64,000 nt of DNA from Yponomeuta sedellus. Taxonomy: Eukaryota > Arthropoda > Insecta > Lepidoptera > Yponomeutidae. The notes under the pieces were generated by a model that was not told the origin of the DNA, did not search any database, and saw only the letters and a list, made by a program, of their open reading frames with translations. The DNA lies in contig OW203723.1 in the NCBI GenBank assembly GCA_934045075.1, positions 18,212,035 through 18,276,034 on the forward strand, written 5' to 3'. How positions within the stretch are numbered: position 1 is the stretch's first letter; each line of letters begins with the position of its first letter. A program made the position numbers and the translations under genes. Shown here piece after piece: positions 30,703 through 42,079 of this stretch.

Positions 30703-31629
30703 AAATAAAAACTGACTTCTGCACCCGAGGCACTAAAAACGCAGAAATAATTAAACATAATTATGTGATCTTTAAATTCGAAATTCGTATATTTCTAGGT
30801 ATTGTAGAAGGATATCTTGCCGGGACGACTGCCAACATCAGTGAAAACGGCATATTTCTATCTAGAATAGAAGCTTAAAACCTCTTGAGAACGACATTCG
30901 AGCTGATGATCTTCGGCATCTGACTCTTAATATACCTAGTGCAGCAAGTGATAATGAAATTATACATTCGAACTTTAATTCCGGGTTCCTAGGTGCCACG
31001 GTGCCCTAGATCTGGGTGTTTTTGAGCTGGTCATCGTCAGACGTCCAAATCTTTGGCTATAGAAAATGACAGTGAAATTAAATACTTGAGTGAAAACGGC
31101 ATATTTCTATCTAGAATAGAAGCTTAGAACCTCTCATGACCGACATTAGAGAAATTCGATCATTCATTTATTCGATCTTCGAAACAATGTCCACCAGACA
31201 TCAGAAAAAGAGTTACTGAATAAAAGTATTTGATGAACAAAGTGTTTGTAACATCAAAACTTAACTTTATTTTTTGCTGATATTTTCAATTTCCATCTTT
31301 GAAATTCATCATCAGAATCTCACCATATTACCCTGAGACCAATTTTACGCTATATCTTATGAAACATATGCGTATTACTAATGGATAGGGATCATTAGGC
31401 CGTATTTGCTACTGTCCATTGAAGAGTTCAGTTCTCCAGCTCTGAAAGTCTTCGTCAGATCTTCACCAAATTAAAATGGGACCAATGGGACGCTATACCT
31501 AATCAAACAAAAAAAAAATTCATCGAAATCGGTAAAGATTTGACGAAGTTATGCGAAAACATAGTCAAAAAAAAGTAATATACGCGTCGAATTGATAACC
31601 TCCTCCTTTTTTGAAGTCGGTTAAAAAGG
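30703..31629. mobile_element. element N: TIR element of about 930 bp
   Basis: The left end AATAAAAACTGACTTC is the inverse of the right end GAAGTCGGTTAAAAAGG. Near the right end is GACGAAGTTATGCGAAAACATAGTCAAAA. A 58-bp block (GTGAAAACGGCATATTTCTATC..GAAGCTTA.AACCTC) occurs at 30841-30898 and again at 31090-31147. No transposase frame survives. Terminal traces of the family occur at 26412-26430 and 61315-61345. Confidence 0.55.
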
Positions 31630-31859
31630 AAAAATACTATGTTTTCTTAGAAAAAAGGCTTGTTGCCGAAATGAACGAAAACAAAATTAAATCAAGTCAA
31701 TTGTATCATAGTACTGTGTCACGGAATGTGTAATGTTTCATATGTGTTTCAAAAAGTTTCATTAAAGGGCTCCACGATGAAACACTACCACCAGTAATGG
31801 AATAAAATCATATCTTTTTTACAGTTTATTGAAAAAGAGGGGGCACTTGGTTGAAAACT

Positions 31860-32215
31860 TCAAGCGCTGCGGTATGTGACATGTGTTTTAGTAATAAGGC
31901 CGCCACTTGTACTGTACTGTTATTTTATAAGTCTCCTAAGTAATCCCTGGTGTACATGCAATAAAGAATATTCTATCTATCTATGTGACATTCAGACGCT
32001 CAGGTTTCCTCACGATGTTTTTTCTTCACAGTAAGCGAGTGGTATCTCTCTTTATAATACCATTAAGTATTTTCGGTTTGAAACATCCATTCCCTGTGGT
32101 ATGTGAACATCTCAGACACTCAGATCTCCTCACGAAGTTTTTTCTTCGCAGTAAGCGAGTGGTAATACCTCTTTGTAATAGCATAGGTATTTCCGATTTA
32201 TAGCATCATTCCCAA
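31860..32215 (-). mobile_element. SINE-E fragment interrupted by a LINE tail and duplicated
   Basis: SINE-E words CAAGCGCTGCGGT (31861-31873) and TCAGACGCTCAGGTTTCCTCACGATG (31991 onward) are separated by a 100-bp LINE 3' end (31883-31982: TAATAAGGCCGCC...GCAATAAAGAATATTCTATC) flanked by ATGTGACAT on both sides (31874-31882 and 31983-31991). The SINE-E part after it is then repeated with period 118 (31983-32100, 32101-32215). Confidence 0.8.
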
Positions 32216-32261
32216 AAAGCCTCGGCTGGTCGCAAGTCCGAAAGAAAAAAAAAGCAAGTCG

Positions 32262-32726
32262 GACTTGGGCATTAGGGTTCCGTACCACCACATAATATAT
32301 TTTATACCTTTGGCCTTTGCATCAACGTAATGAGATGATTTATACAAAGTCCAGTGGCAGGATCGTGGCAAGTGGCAGTTCCTGGTCTCTGCCTGCCCCT
32401 CTGGGGTACAGGCGTGAGGTTGTGTTATGTTATGTTTTTTGTACTATATTGCACTATAAACACTTGTACAATTGTACACTTTATAAGATAACAAAAAAAA
32501 ATATATGACAAAAATACGTTTCTTGCAGGGATCCCTTTATTTTTACCTCACGTTTTTTACTATTTATTTGGCAATCCGCCGTAAAAGTGCATACCTGCAA
32601 AAAATTTGACTGGCTACCTATTACGGTTCAAGAGATAAGCTCTCTACAAGACAGGCAGACAGACAGATCGATGTCGTAGGCAGAAATAGAGTACCATTTA
32701 GACTCCTCGAGTGCGTAACCCTAAAA
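32262..32726 (+). mobile_element. R-family repeat with nested LINE-H
   Basis: Ends: GTCGGACTTGGGCATTAGGGTTCCGTAC and AGACAGACAGATCGATG...GCGTAACCCTAAAA. Inside, 32314-32435 is LINE-H (GGATCGTGGCAAGTGGCAGTTC, CCCCTCTGGGGTACAGGCGTGAGG, then a TTATG-rich tail), in sense. Confidence 0.65.
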
Positions 32727-32871
32727 ATATTAAATAGAGACGAACAGAGAGACTACACAGTTTAGCACAACTAATAACAAAGTCGGCATTCTCCAACGGT
32801 AATTTGTGAATTCTACTTCAGATCATTTTACACGTTTTTATTAAGCATATATGGCCATATCGTATCATTAA

Positions 32872-33046
32872 CTGGGGGGTGGGCAGCCGCGCCCCCTGCA
32901 GTACAATTCCACCAAACTGCGATCCCCAACACGCATGCCCAGCGTGGGGTTATGGGCATTACCCCCCAATGATGGCACGACCTTGCGGTCATTAGGGGAG
33001 GGCTATGTCCAGCAGTGAACTAATAAAGCCTGAAGAAGAAGAAGAT
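32872..33046 (+). mobile_element. internally deleted RTE-like element
   Basis: Third copy of the 20865-21081 type, with GGTGGGCAGCCGCGCCCCC, CTGCGATCCCCAACACGCATG, ATTAGGGGAGGGCTATGTCC and a GAAGAAGAAGAAG tail. Confidence 0.7.
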
Positions 33047-33619
33047 ATGGCCATATCTGTTTAACAAAAGCATGTAAAATGATCATTCTCATTGTAAGTA
33101 CATTTCATATTTAAAAAATATCTCAGTTAAGGGACGAATAAATTTCACAGTACATGTTTTTATCACTTTACACAAAATCCAACGAAATGGATATTGCCGC
33201 CTTTGATATTAGATGACTCAGCTTTAACTTGTATTGAGATCAATTGAGCGATATGAGTCTCGACATCTTGCTTTACGCAGTCGAGCGGAAGCGAGATACC
33301 ATTACTCTACAACATTGTATCAACGGACAAGATTCTAAAGTCAGTGGGAAGCACTAAATAAAGCGATTTCTCTGCAAACCAATTTGGTCTAGTTTCTATA
33401 TCTTGAGGTGTAGAAATGTTTTAATATGGTTAAAATAATCTATGGATAGTCTCTAATGTACTAAGTTTATTGATGTTCTTAAGCAGTTTCCTCTCTAAAC
33501 TACACAGCGGGCGGTTCTCAGTTTGATATCTCAAGCTTTTTCCACGATAGCATTTGTAACACTATTGATACCATAATCTTTATTGTGTTACAAAATAAAT
33601 ACCTGGATCAATCGTTTGT
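33047..33619. other. unassigned non-coding DNA
   Basis: No gene or clear repeat was recognised. Confidence 0.35.
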
Positions 33620-33915
33620 CCGAATCGTGTCTAGTCTCTGTCTACCCCTCTGGGATACAGGGGTGGTATCTGCCTACCTCTCTGGGATACAATGTTAGGT
33701 TTATGTAGTAAATAGATAACTTACACACAAGACAATTACTTGTCCTGGTCTTAAACTAAGATACCCTGTACTGTGTTAACCAGACAAGGAATTCACAAAT
33801 ATGGAAATACGTCTAGAGAGATCATTTGTACAAAATGTACGGTGTCCTCCTATAGGAATCGAACCGAACGACCGCCGGCATTATAGTCAGACGTGACACC
33901 GCTAGACCAACGAAA
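33620..33915 (-). repeat. degenerate LINE-H and SINE-D-like remnants
   Basis: 33625-33715 has two imperfect copies of TCTGCCTACCTCTCTGGGATACA (LINE-H C-terminal region). 33740-33915 has SINE-D-like order (CTAAGATACCCTGTACTGTGTTAACCAGACAAGG, GGAATCGAACCGAACGACC..CCGCTAGACCAACG), a tRNA-like head on minus with different box sequences, so it may be a related SINE. Confidence 0.45.
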
Positions 33916-34640
33916 ATGTAATATATTGTTACAGCTTACAAAGAACAGTTTTCCTTTGAATTGAACATCAATATCTCTTAAGCCATTGATTTCCCCGGCT
34001 TGGTTCCTTTAGAAAAAAAATGGTAGTAATGATGCTGAAAATACATGAGTGATTCAATTATTTTTTTCTACAAATAACAATTGACTCCGTATCTGCATAG
34101 ATAGAGTATAATGTTCATAACGCTTAGAGCATAAACATTATTTGTTTCATAGCGACCAAATACGAGTAATTCTTCATAATTAAACTAGCGATAAACCTTT
34201 CAATCGTAAACTTCCTTACTAAGCAAAAATTTCACAGTCAGAGTTGAATACAGTTTATCACTAACCTCAGTTTCAATGGGCGTATGCTGTACAGACAACC
34301 GAACGAATGCGAACGATCGAAAGTGAATGTATGGTGTGGATAGATTAAGCGAGCAAAAATCGTTAGTTTTTCTGCACCTGTAGTCTGCATACGGCATTAC
34401 AAAGCTACGAGCTAGTTTCTATCTCCTATACGATCTGTATCTAGAGTATTGAGCTACGATCTCCTAGCCGAAGCTTTCTAAACAAACGAAGTTTAGTTTG
34501 AAAGGTGAAAGATAACTAATAATTCTGCCTACCTTTAAGTAGAAGCGTCATGTATGACACGAAAGTAACCATCGTCAGCGATCCTACTGCGTTGATTAAA
34601 TTAAATCGTGATTGTTAGCGTGGTGCTATAAGACGGTGTT
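33916..34640. other. unassigned non-coding DNA
   Basis: No gene is seen. A 65-codon minus frame at 34200-34397 has no motif. An imperfect inverted repeat lies at about 34475-34510. Confidence 0.35.
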
Positions 34641-34649
34641 TTCTTGTAT

Positions 34650-35044
34650 CATTATCAACCCTTTTGTATGTCCCCACTGCTGGGGTGCCCCAGCAGTGGG
34701 GACATACAAAAGGGTTGATTGGTCTCTTCCTGCATCGCAGGAAGGTTAGGCCATATTCCACCACGGGGGCCAAGTCCGGGTTGGTGGAGGATTTTAAGAC
34801 AGTGGCGGGCCTTACTGTCAGAAGTTATCAAGCCGCCCATAAGGCCTCTGACATGGCTTAACCGCTGCCATTATATGACCGCCGGCACCAACGGCTTAAC
34901 GTGCCTTGCAAAGCACGGAAGCGCTTAGAAAAATGCCACTAGCGGTAGTCACGGGACGCTCAACCATCCTGTACCCAACCGCGCCTGTTGTTGCTTAACC
35001 AAGTGATTGATTCCAATCACTCGGTTCGCCTAGGCCACGAGCGC
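34650..35044 (-). mobile_element. 5S-SINE, full length, 9-bp TSD, with a 32-bp palindromic insertion
   Basis: TTCTTGTAT at 34641-34649 and 35045-35053 flank the copy. The 5S-like motifs are good on minus (GGTTAAGCAACAACAGGCGCG, GTACAGGATGGTTGAGCGTC). At the tail, 34654-34685 is followed after 2 nt by its perfect reverse complement (34688-34719), replacing four or so bases of the normal sequence. Frames of 61-69 codons over it are shadows. Confidence 0.9.
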
Positions 35045-35258
35045 TTCTTGTATAGTGTCATTTTAATGTCAAAAAGGTGACACCATTCCAAATAATGTAA
35101 TGTATTTTCACAATATTTTAAGAATATGGTAGATACAGTCAACAACACATCAAACTTTACATTTTACTTGGACAGTCGTCCTTAACGTAACTGAGTAGAG
35201 TGCACGGATGTAAAGGTGGATGCGTCAAGTGTACGAGACAGAGCTGTGACTAGAAAAT

Positions 35259-35690
35259 TTTTGTGACACTATTACGATCGAAATAGTTTTTTTATTCTAG
35301 ACTTTATCATGCACCTAGTCAAGTTTTCTTTCTTGAAAAGCGTTAATGATTGTTTTTGAAATTCTATACCGTCACGAGTGAAAAGGGTTATATAAACTAC
35401 ATTTCTACAGAATTTTGGAACTTCTTAACATGTGACATGTTTTTCTTTGGATCCAATCAATATGATCCTATGATTTCAGTTAACATATGTACCTACTCTA
35501 CATTAGGAAAAGTTTTATTTTGATTCTACTAGAAATGTAGCTTGTACTACTCTTTTCACTCAATTGAAATACCAGACTTACAAGAATATTTTTGCTTTTC
35601 AAGAAAGAAAACTTAACTTGAATGCACAAAGTCAAAAAAGTCATAAAGTCTTGAAAGAAAAACTATTTCGATCGTAACAGTGTCAAAAAA
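35259..35690. mobile_element. long-TIR foldback element
   Basis: The left half (TGTGACACTATTACGATCGAAATAG..., CAAGTTTTCTTTCTTGAAAAGC, GAGTGAAAAGGG..CTACATTTCTA) is mirrored by the right half in reverse complement with moderate divergence. Nearly all of the 432 bp can pair. It has no ORF. The superfamily is unknown. Confidence 0.75.
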
Positions 35691-36633
35691 AACTTAGATC
35701 TCTTCTGGCACTTTGCGTGTCTCAACGGGAGTGTCCACCGGCCCGGGCGGTAGAGAATACCTGCGTACTGTGGACACACCAAGGGGCCAGCGGCGACCAC
35801 TGCGAAAGTTGTTCACTAAACGCCAGGGCAGGTTTTTCATAAATAATCTTTGATTGATGTGCAATAGACGTCCCGACTGCCGTTACGAGACCTCCTAGGC
35901 TTCATTCATCAACTCGAGAAAGGAGAAGAAAGTGTTTTTAGTGAGCAATGAACGTCAATACGCAGCGGCCGCTTGCTGATCATTAAATCGCGAAACCGTA
36001 TAATGTTAATCGAATGTTTTTCATATTGAGGATCGTATAAATAAATACGGTATTGCCTAGTTTCCCTTTGATTTAATTGGTCCGAGAAATTGAAATATTT
36101 CCGTGAACCACAGAGTTGAACACCAACATGAATAATGTGCAATTATTGCAATACTTCATTTAGAGTAACGATGTTTTTAAACACGTCCATAGAGTTGGTA
36201 ACTTACAATAACTTTTGTTCTAGGACGATAATAATTAAACTTTGATAAAAAAAATCTGGTGTTTATCTAAAATATAAAAAATCTCGTCTCACAGCGTGAA
36301 TTTTGGGTGGTTTGAAAGCTATAGCCAAATGAACGTGCTTCTATAATAGCAATCGAATACGCTACCTAGTATGTTATAAAAAAGGCATTTTTCATAAATA
36401 TCTCGTTTCAAACTCGAATCTATGGGAACCTTTAGTAACCAGCCAGACTGGTGCGTGCGTAACGCGGGTCCGAGTCTCTGTTTTGATCAAGGTTTTAATA
36501 TACGGGGAGGCGGTACTAATTGATTGTGCATTATTTCAAAGAAAATTTCCCAACTCGAAACAAGATCACACAAAAAATTGTTTTATTTACGTACTTACAT
36601 ATGTATATATTTTACATAACATATGTATATATT
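35691..36633. other. unassigned DNA with a GC-richer patch
   Basis: 35725-35835 is locally GC-rich (CACCGGCCCGGGCGG, AAGGGGCCAGCGGCGACC) without an ORF or splice signal I trust. The rest is AT-rich and unrecognised. Confidence 0.35.
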
Positions 36634-36827
36634 GACGATCTCTGTGGGGTAGCGGTAGCGCGTCTGCCTACCATGCAAGAGGTCCCGGGTTCGAATCCTG
36701 ACTGGGGACAAAAAAAGCTCAGGTCTTGGATGTTTACATGTTTGTGATGTCGTTGTTTTTAGTTCCCACGACGCAGGGTATCCTAGTGTGGAGCCAGAAG
36801 CAATGTACGTGCTTGTATGTTAACATT
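36634..36827 (+). mobile_element. SINE-D, complete sense copy
   Basis: Head GACGATCTCTGTGGGGTAGCGGTAGCGCGTCTGCC and GGTCCCGGGTTCGAATCCTG, a short A-run, then the body TTGGATGTTTACATGTTTGTGATGTCG, CCACGACGCAGGGTATCCTAG and GAGCCAGAAGCAATGTACG. This is the clearest copy for defining the family. Confidence 0.85.
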
Positions 36828-38409
36828 CACAGCTTATTATAGCTTGCTATATACAGCAACAGTAAATATTTCGATACCATTTTAAATTACAAATTACATA
36901 ACGCCGTCTTTCAAACCACAGAGATTTCCGCGTATTACGCTCACCAAATCCTGAGCGGTTCCAATCATCTGTCAAATTCCATACTTTCATTGCTATCGCA
37001 AACATCAGGATTCCGACAGGATTTGGTGCGCACAATTAGGCCCCTGATCTTGCATCCTTTACATATTTAACTTCAAGTTATTTTTGCATATTTTTCGCAA
37101 CGTAAAATATCACTTAAATTAAATTTGATACGATTTTTTTAGTTAAATACTACTTAATTAAATGCTTTTGAAATCGAGTTCAGATAACGGTTTAATATAA
37201 AGGTCCACTGTTGTCGACTCTACCTCGCCAAACAATTTTATGGACAAAAAATATATGTGTAAGCGAGGAATTATGATCACATATGCACCACATGTGTCCA
37301 TCCAATCATTAGCCGTAACAATTGTTCGTTTTTCATCAAACAATCGTCAATGTTTGCCAGCGCACTTTGACAGTGCAATTTGTTGCACGGACATTCAACT
37401 GAGGGGGACACCCGTCCGTAGTTCTTATTTCTCCCTACTTAAAAGCCTTAATCGAATGTAAGGGCGGTCTCCGGTTGTAGCAGACAGAACAAAACATGCT
37501 GGTAAGCACCATAACGTGCAATGCACGTGTTTCGTTCCTCGCTGGTTCTTTGCCATTCTCAATGCCGCCTCTCAAGTTACGTCTATTTGAGTAGGCATCA
37601 ATTACTACGAAGCAAGCGGATTTGGTTCTGTTGCTGTGTCATTTGTGTTCCGCATTTAATTTGCTGTGAATGCTTGTTATAAGAATTCCCCGCTTCTGTG
37701 TCGTGCTGAATTAACTGTTTAAGGTCTGTGTCAATAAAAATATCAAAGACTTCAAAAGACTTGAAAAGTATTGGTAGCAATCATAAAGTTAACACCAGAG
37801 ATAATTATAAACTGTCATTTCCACGGTTAATACATGCTTCATGGGGCACTGTATAAGGGTAGGTACTTCGGGTACTGTAGTTCTACAACAGAACTCCTCA
37901 AGATGTAGTCGAGGTACTTCCAATGCGGTAACTCGAATATAATTATGATAAAATGTGTTAAGCACACTTTGTGCGGAAAAGATTAATTTAACATCAAGAA
38001 TTAAAGACAATGATGGCTGGTATTAAATAGTAGATTAATATTATTATTAAAAGGTATTTAAAAGACGATTGTTTCTGGTGTTCGACACATTCAGGAGTAA
38101 AAATTTACACCGTGTTAATTAAGTTAAACTTTTTTTTCGAAACGAATAAATTTGGAGTTTCTTTCTTAGCTTCTTCTCCACATAATCTATTAATAGTGAA
38201 ACTATTATAATGACATTTATTAAGGAAACATTTTGTTTGTATAATGAATAAAAATAATTGATTTGATTTGTGTTAAGAATAGAAGTGTGATTTTGGCAAA
38301 ACTGTACTTGACAGCTGTCAGATGAGTTGGAACATTGACCTCTTGTTTTGTTGTCGTGTGAAACGTGTGTTTTTTTAACAAAATGTGCCCAAAATTGTGT
38401 GGCAATTAT
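36828..38409. other. unassigned non-coding DNA
   Basis: About 1.6 kb with no recognised gene. Frames up to 77 codons have no motifs. Near 37826-37862 is a short stretch similar to family F (TACATGCTTCATGGGGCACTGTATA). Confidence 0.35.
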
Positions 38410-38700
38410 CTAATTGCACTTCACTAGCCCGGCAATCTCGCCGGGCTTATATCTTCGTGTGAAGTGCGAAATAAGTTCAGGGACGGTTCTCTGTATTGAC
38501 AGTGTTGTTGTTGGGCGACGGATCGCCCAAAATAGTGAATATATTTTGGTGAAAAACGCGGGGCCGTGAAAGTGCACTGCAGGTAGGTAGCTTTCTGGGG
38601 AAAGAGCTCTTGGGGATAGACGGGGAAGTCTAGGCATCCCCAAACCTCAGTGCACCCATCCCGAACGGCGCCGGCTGCCAAGTCGAGAGGGGTCGACGCG
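38410..38700. other. GC-rich island of unknown nature
   Basis: Composition rises sharply (CCCGGCAATCTCGCCGGGC hairpin at 38429-38447; GGGGATAGACGGGGAAGTC; CCGAACGGCGCCGGC). Minus frames of 77-85 codons are open across it, the longer starting MAAGAVRDGCTEVWGCLDFP, but I recognise no protein family. It could be the 5' part of a non-LTR element or a host first exon. No second copy is in the window. Confidence 0.3.
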
Positions 38701-39184
38701 AACAGACTTTGTGTCTTATTTTCTCTTTAGTTTTTAGTATTAGTTTTTAAGTGGGTCCTTTACCCAACAACTTGTTTTATTGACGAGTTGCCAAGAATCG
38801 CTTCTCTTCATGCAATCAACAATTACATCACATTGTTGAACTGCCTATTAGGACGGCTCCTATAATTCTAAATACCTGATTTACTACGCGACTTGTGGCT
38901 GCGTGTCAATATCTAAAAAGTAAGCAACTATCCATGTCACAAGATGCAAGGGACGTGTGAGCAGTAAGATTTTAATCTAAAATTAATCTTAAAGACAATG
39001 TCGTTAGAGACTACAATTGCATAAAAGCCCGCTCCCGTGACGTGCTCGCGCGGCGCCCGTCGACCGCACGTTTTTTAACGCTTTGTAATTAGTCATTATT
39101 ACGATGGTTATTTTAGATTAAAATAGTGCCCACGTAATGTAGATAGACCATTATAAGAGTGCTGAAAATGTATCTCAAGTACTT
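38701..39184. other. unassigned non-coding DNA
   Basis: No gene is recognised. A short GC-rich patch (GACGTGCTCGCGCGGCGCCCGTCG) lies near 39038-39064. Confidence 0.35.
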
Positions 39185-39270
39185 GGTACAGTCGACGGAA
39201 CATCGACATTTACATCCTTGCACTATAATCAGTTCACGTTAAGGGCGACTTGCAACAAAAATGTGCAGAT
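39185..39270. repeat. GTACAGTCGAC repeat copy
   Basis: Second copy of the repeat at 9745-9847. Confidence 0.5.
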
Positions 39271-39399
39271 GGACCTGATGTCTATTGTACTTGGCAGAAA
39301 ATAATCCGCACTGCATTATCGTAATAAAAAGCTTCCAAGGTCAAGCGTAATCTGGAAGGTAATACCTTATAAAATATTTGTAGAGGGTTATTATTTGGG

Positions 39400-39838
39400 T
39401 AGCCAACACAATGTAAATACTAGAAATAAACATAAACTCTCGTTCCCACTATTTAGGCTGGCAAAGGTTAATATATCCTTCATGGGGCATTGTATACGCT
39501 TCTATAATAAAATCCCTGAAATTAAGCTTGCCTGAAACGCGGTTCAAAAAATGTGTTAAGTTGCACTTAAAGCCGAAAGGGGTACTAACATAAAAGATAA
39601 TTCAGATAACAACGATGTCTGGAAATAAATCCAGTTCAATCCATGAGTTCTATGTTTTAAAATAATTATGTAAACTCTGTTAATTAAGGAATTTGACAAG
39701 ACCAAGTTTACAGTTTTTATTTGTTAATTTTTTCTCCAAAATTATCTAGAGTTTGAAATGGACACCTAGTTTAAATTGTAACGTTCATTAAGCCGCAGTT
39801 TCTGCGCTACTTTGTATAAAACCCTTTCATTTCATTAT
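39400..39838 (+). repeat. family F copy, sense orientation
   Basis: Reverse of 10150-10616. It ends AAGCCGCAGTTTCTGCGCTACTTTG.ATAAAACC followed by TTTCATTTCATT, a pentanucleotide-type tail that supports a non-LTR 3' end. Confidence 0.6.
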
Positions 39839-40357
39839 ATAATATTTTATTCCTTCAACAATATGCTCATTGTAGCGACTTTGACGTATCAGCTAACGAG
39901 CTAGTGACAGTGGATTGACTTGCGGCCACGTCGCTGACCTTTCACTGACCGCCTACTGATTTTGCCAGCCAATTTATTTATAGTTATAACTTTAATCAAT
40001 GTTTACTTTAACCGCGGTTCAACCGTTTTGCCGTCGAGCAATGATGATAAGCGTACTCGGCTTCGAGTGGCTTCTACTACCTTTAGTTTTAAAGCGACTG
40101 ATGCTTTATAGTTTTTCCAGCATTGAAGCATGAAGGCCCAAGTAACGCATTTTTTTGTATCCTGTTATACGTTCCACGGCTCTAGAATGTAGGTTCGTTC
40201 GTAAGTATGTAAAAATATAAGTATTATGAAGTCTATTTATATGTTTATAAAGTCTATCTTTATACATGTGCTTAATTATTATATTTGTATATGTTTATGT
40301 TTATAATTATTGTACATATTAATACATAGTTTAATTTAAAAAATATATATTTGACAA

Positions 40358-40506
40358 TAAAATATCACCTCACCGTTTGTGACTACCCCCATCTTCTCCA
40401 CGTCACCTGTTGGTTGGCTAGAATAAAATACTATTTAGTATTAAGCCCGCCAATTGTACAATCTTTACAGGTACAATAAAGAATTTAATAATAATAATAA
40501 TAATAG
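40358..40506 (+). mobile_element. LINE 3' end with AAT tail
   Basis: Almost identical to 23060-23212 (AATATCACCTCACCGTTTGTGACTACCCCC...AAGCCCGCC.ATTGTACAATCTTTACAGG). Both end in AATAATAAT runs. Low divergence implies a family active relatively recently. Confidence 0.75.
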
Positions 40507-40624
40507 GTTCTAATACTCGTAGTGGTCACAGTTGTCAAGATTTCTCGTGTTCACTTTTAGACAAAAACGTATATAAGTAAAGTAAAGTGGAAAGTATACA
40601 TAGCAAGTACTTATTTTTTCCATT

Positions 40625-41176
40625 AGCGGCGCTAGCCCACTGATGTAAGGGCAGGCCTTCTCTCAGAGAGAGATACTATTGACTTTCCACGAGAAACTTA
40701 AGGCGCTATGGGGTGCAAACTAACCTAGCTAATTAGGACCTAGAATCAACAACCAAAAACTTTAATCACTTTCCGCCGAAAACGACCGTTTTTAGCGGAA
40801 ATCTATTAAAATTATATTCTATCGATAGAATGTAGAGTCTAAAAATAGTGATCACAGTTGTCAAGATTTTTCATGTTCTCTGTTAGACTAAAACGTTTCA
40901 AAAACTATTAGTGTTTTTTTTCCATTGGTTAGCACCCCGAAGCGCCTTAATTACGACGCGTGCCCACCGCGGATTGGCAATTTTAAGTGCTGATATGAAC
41001 ATCTCAGACACTTTCTTCAAGATGTTTTCCTTCACCGTCAGCAAGTGGTATTACTACTATGATTTCACAAATTTAGATGACTTCGAAAATAAAGTCATAG
41101 GTACTTGCAGGGATTCGAGCCCACGGCCTCCTGATTGAGAAGCCGGTGTTTTACCGCTCCGCTACTACCGCCTCTC
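40625..41176 (-). mobile_element. SINE-E containing a family K element
   Basis: SINE-E pieces flank an inverted-repeat unit of family K at 40689-40949 (TTAAGGCGCTATGGGGTG.AA..TAACC and GGTTAGCACCCCGAAGCGCCTTAA). The distal SINE-E part is good (ACGCGTGCCCACCGCGGATTGG, CAGCAAGTGGTATTACTAC) and includes a tRNA-like head on minus (GGTAGTAGCGGAGCGGTAAAAC, GGGCTCGAATCCC). TTAA is present at both K borders, as in piggyBac-type insertion, but the left SINE-E junction is blurred. Confidence 0.6.
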
Positions 41177-41830
41177 GTCACGTTTTTGTGCTGTTAAAGT
41201 GACAGACTTTGACAATAAAATTACTGTACTGGAAAATTGCGATCATGATGTTAACCACAGAACATAAAAAAAGTAGTGCCATGACCCATTACTATGAAAA
41301 CCAGTATGACCATACTCGTACATATAAACCAAACGCATACTACGAATGCCAAACTGCCATTGGTAAATAAAGACAATGCCAAAAAGATCTATATCATAAG
41401 AGTTCCAGTTAAATATGAACCTTATGGTTATGTAAACAATAATCAAAATCAATCGACCACAATGAAATTAAGTTAGACCCTTTCTTTTGTAGTACCGCTA
41501 ATCTACATTAGATGAACCTACCACCGCATCTGATCTTCGAGAAGTTTTATGTAATAGGCCATAATGGAAAATTGAAAAACACGTCTCTGATATGTTGCTA
41601 CTCAGCCAGATTGGTTTTCTTGTTTATGTCATGACCAATTTAATTTAAAAATACAGTGAAATACTACTCACCGATGAACTGTTTCGGCATGATTGGTAAA
41701 TTTTAGTCCCTAACCCTTATTTTTGCATTCCAACACAGTACAAGAAGAGTTAGTAGAGTTTTTACGATTGTTTTCTTGACTAGAACAAACGACAACTGAG
41801 GCAAGAAGAACTGTCAAAGACTACGCATGG

Positions 41831-42079
41831 ACGGCTTCGGTGGCGCAGCGGTACGCTGACTGTGCAACCGAAGGTCTCGGGTTCGATCCCCGGCCGGGTC
41901 AAACTAGGAAACGAACTTTTCCAGTTTGTCTCGGGTCTTGGATGTTATCTATGTATTTATTGTATTAAATATATCGTCGAGTTAGCACCTATAACACAAG
42001 TCATTTAGTTGTACTTAGTATAGGGCTAACGAGATCTGTGTAATATGTCCATGAATATTTATTATTATTATTTATTTAT
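41831..42079 (+). mobile_element. tRNA-derived SINE of a third type
   Basis: Head GGCTTCGGTGGCGCAGCGGTACGC (box A) and GGTCTCGGGTTCGATCCCC (box B), then AGTTTGTCTCGGGTCTTGGATGTT, and an end TGAATATTTATTATTATTATTTATTTA that looks borrowed from a LINE. It shares GGTCTTGGATGTT with SINE-D, so the two may share a body module. The tRNA-like part lacks a usable acceptor stem. Confidence 0.8.

Noticed and set aside
41831..41903. possible tRNA gene (GTGGCGCAGCGGTACGC..GGTTCGATCCCC)
   Set aside because: No pairing acceptor stem; it continues into a SINE body and AT-rich LINE-like tail.
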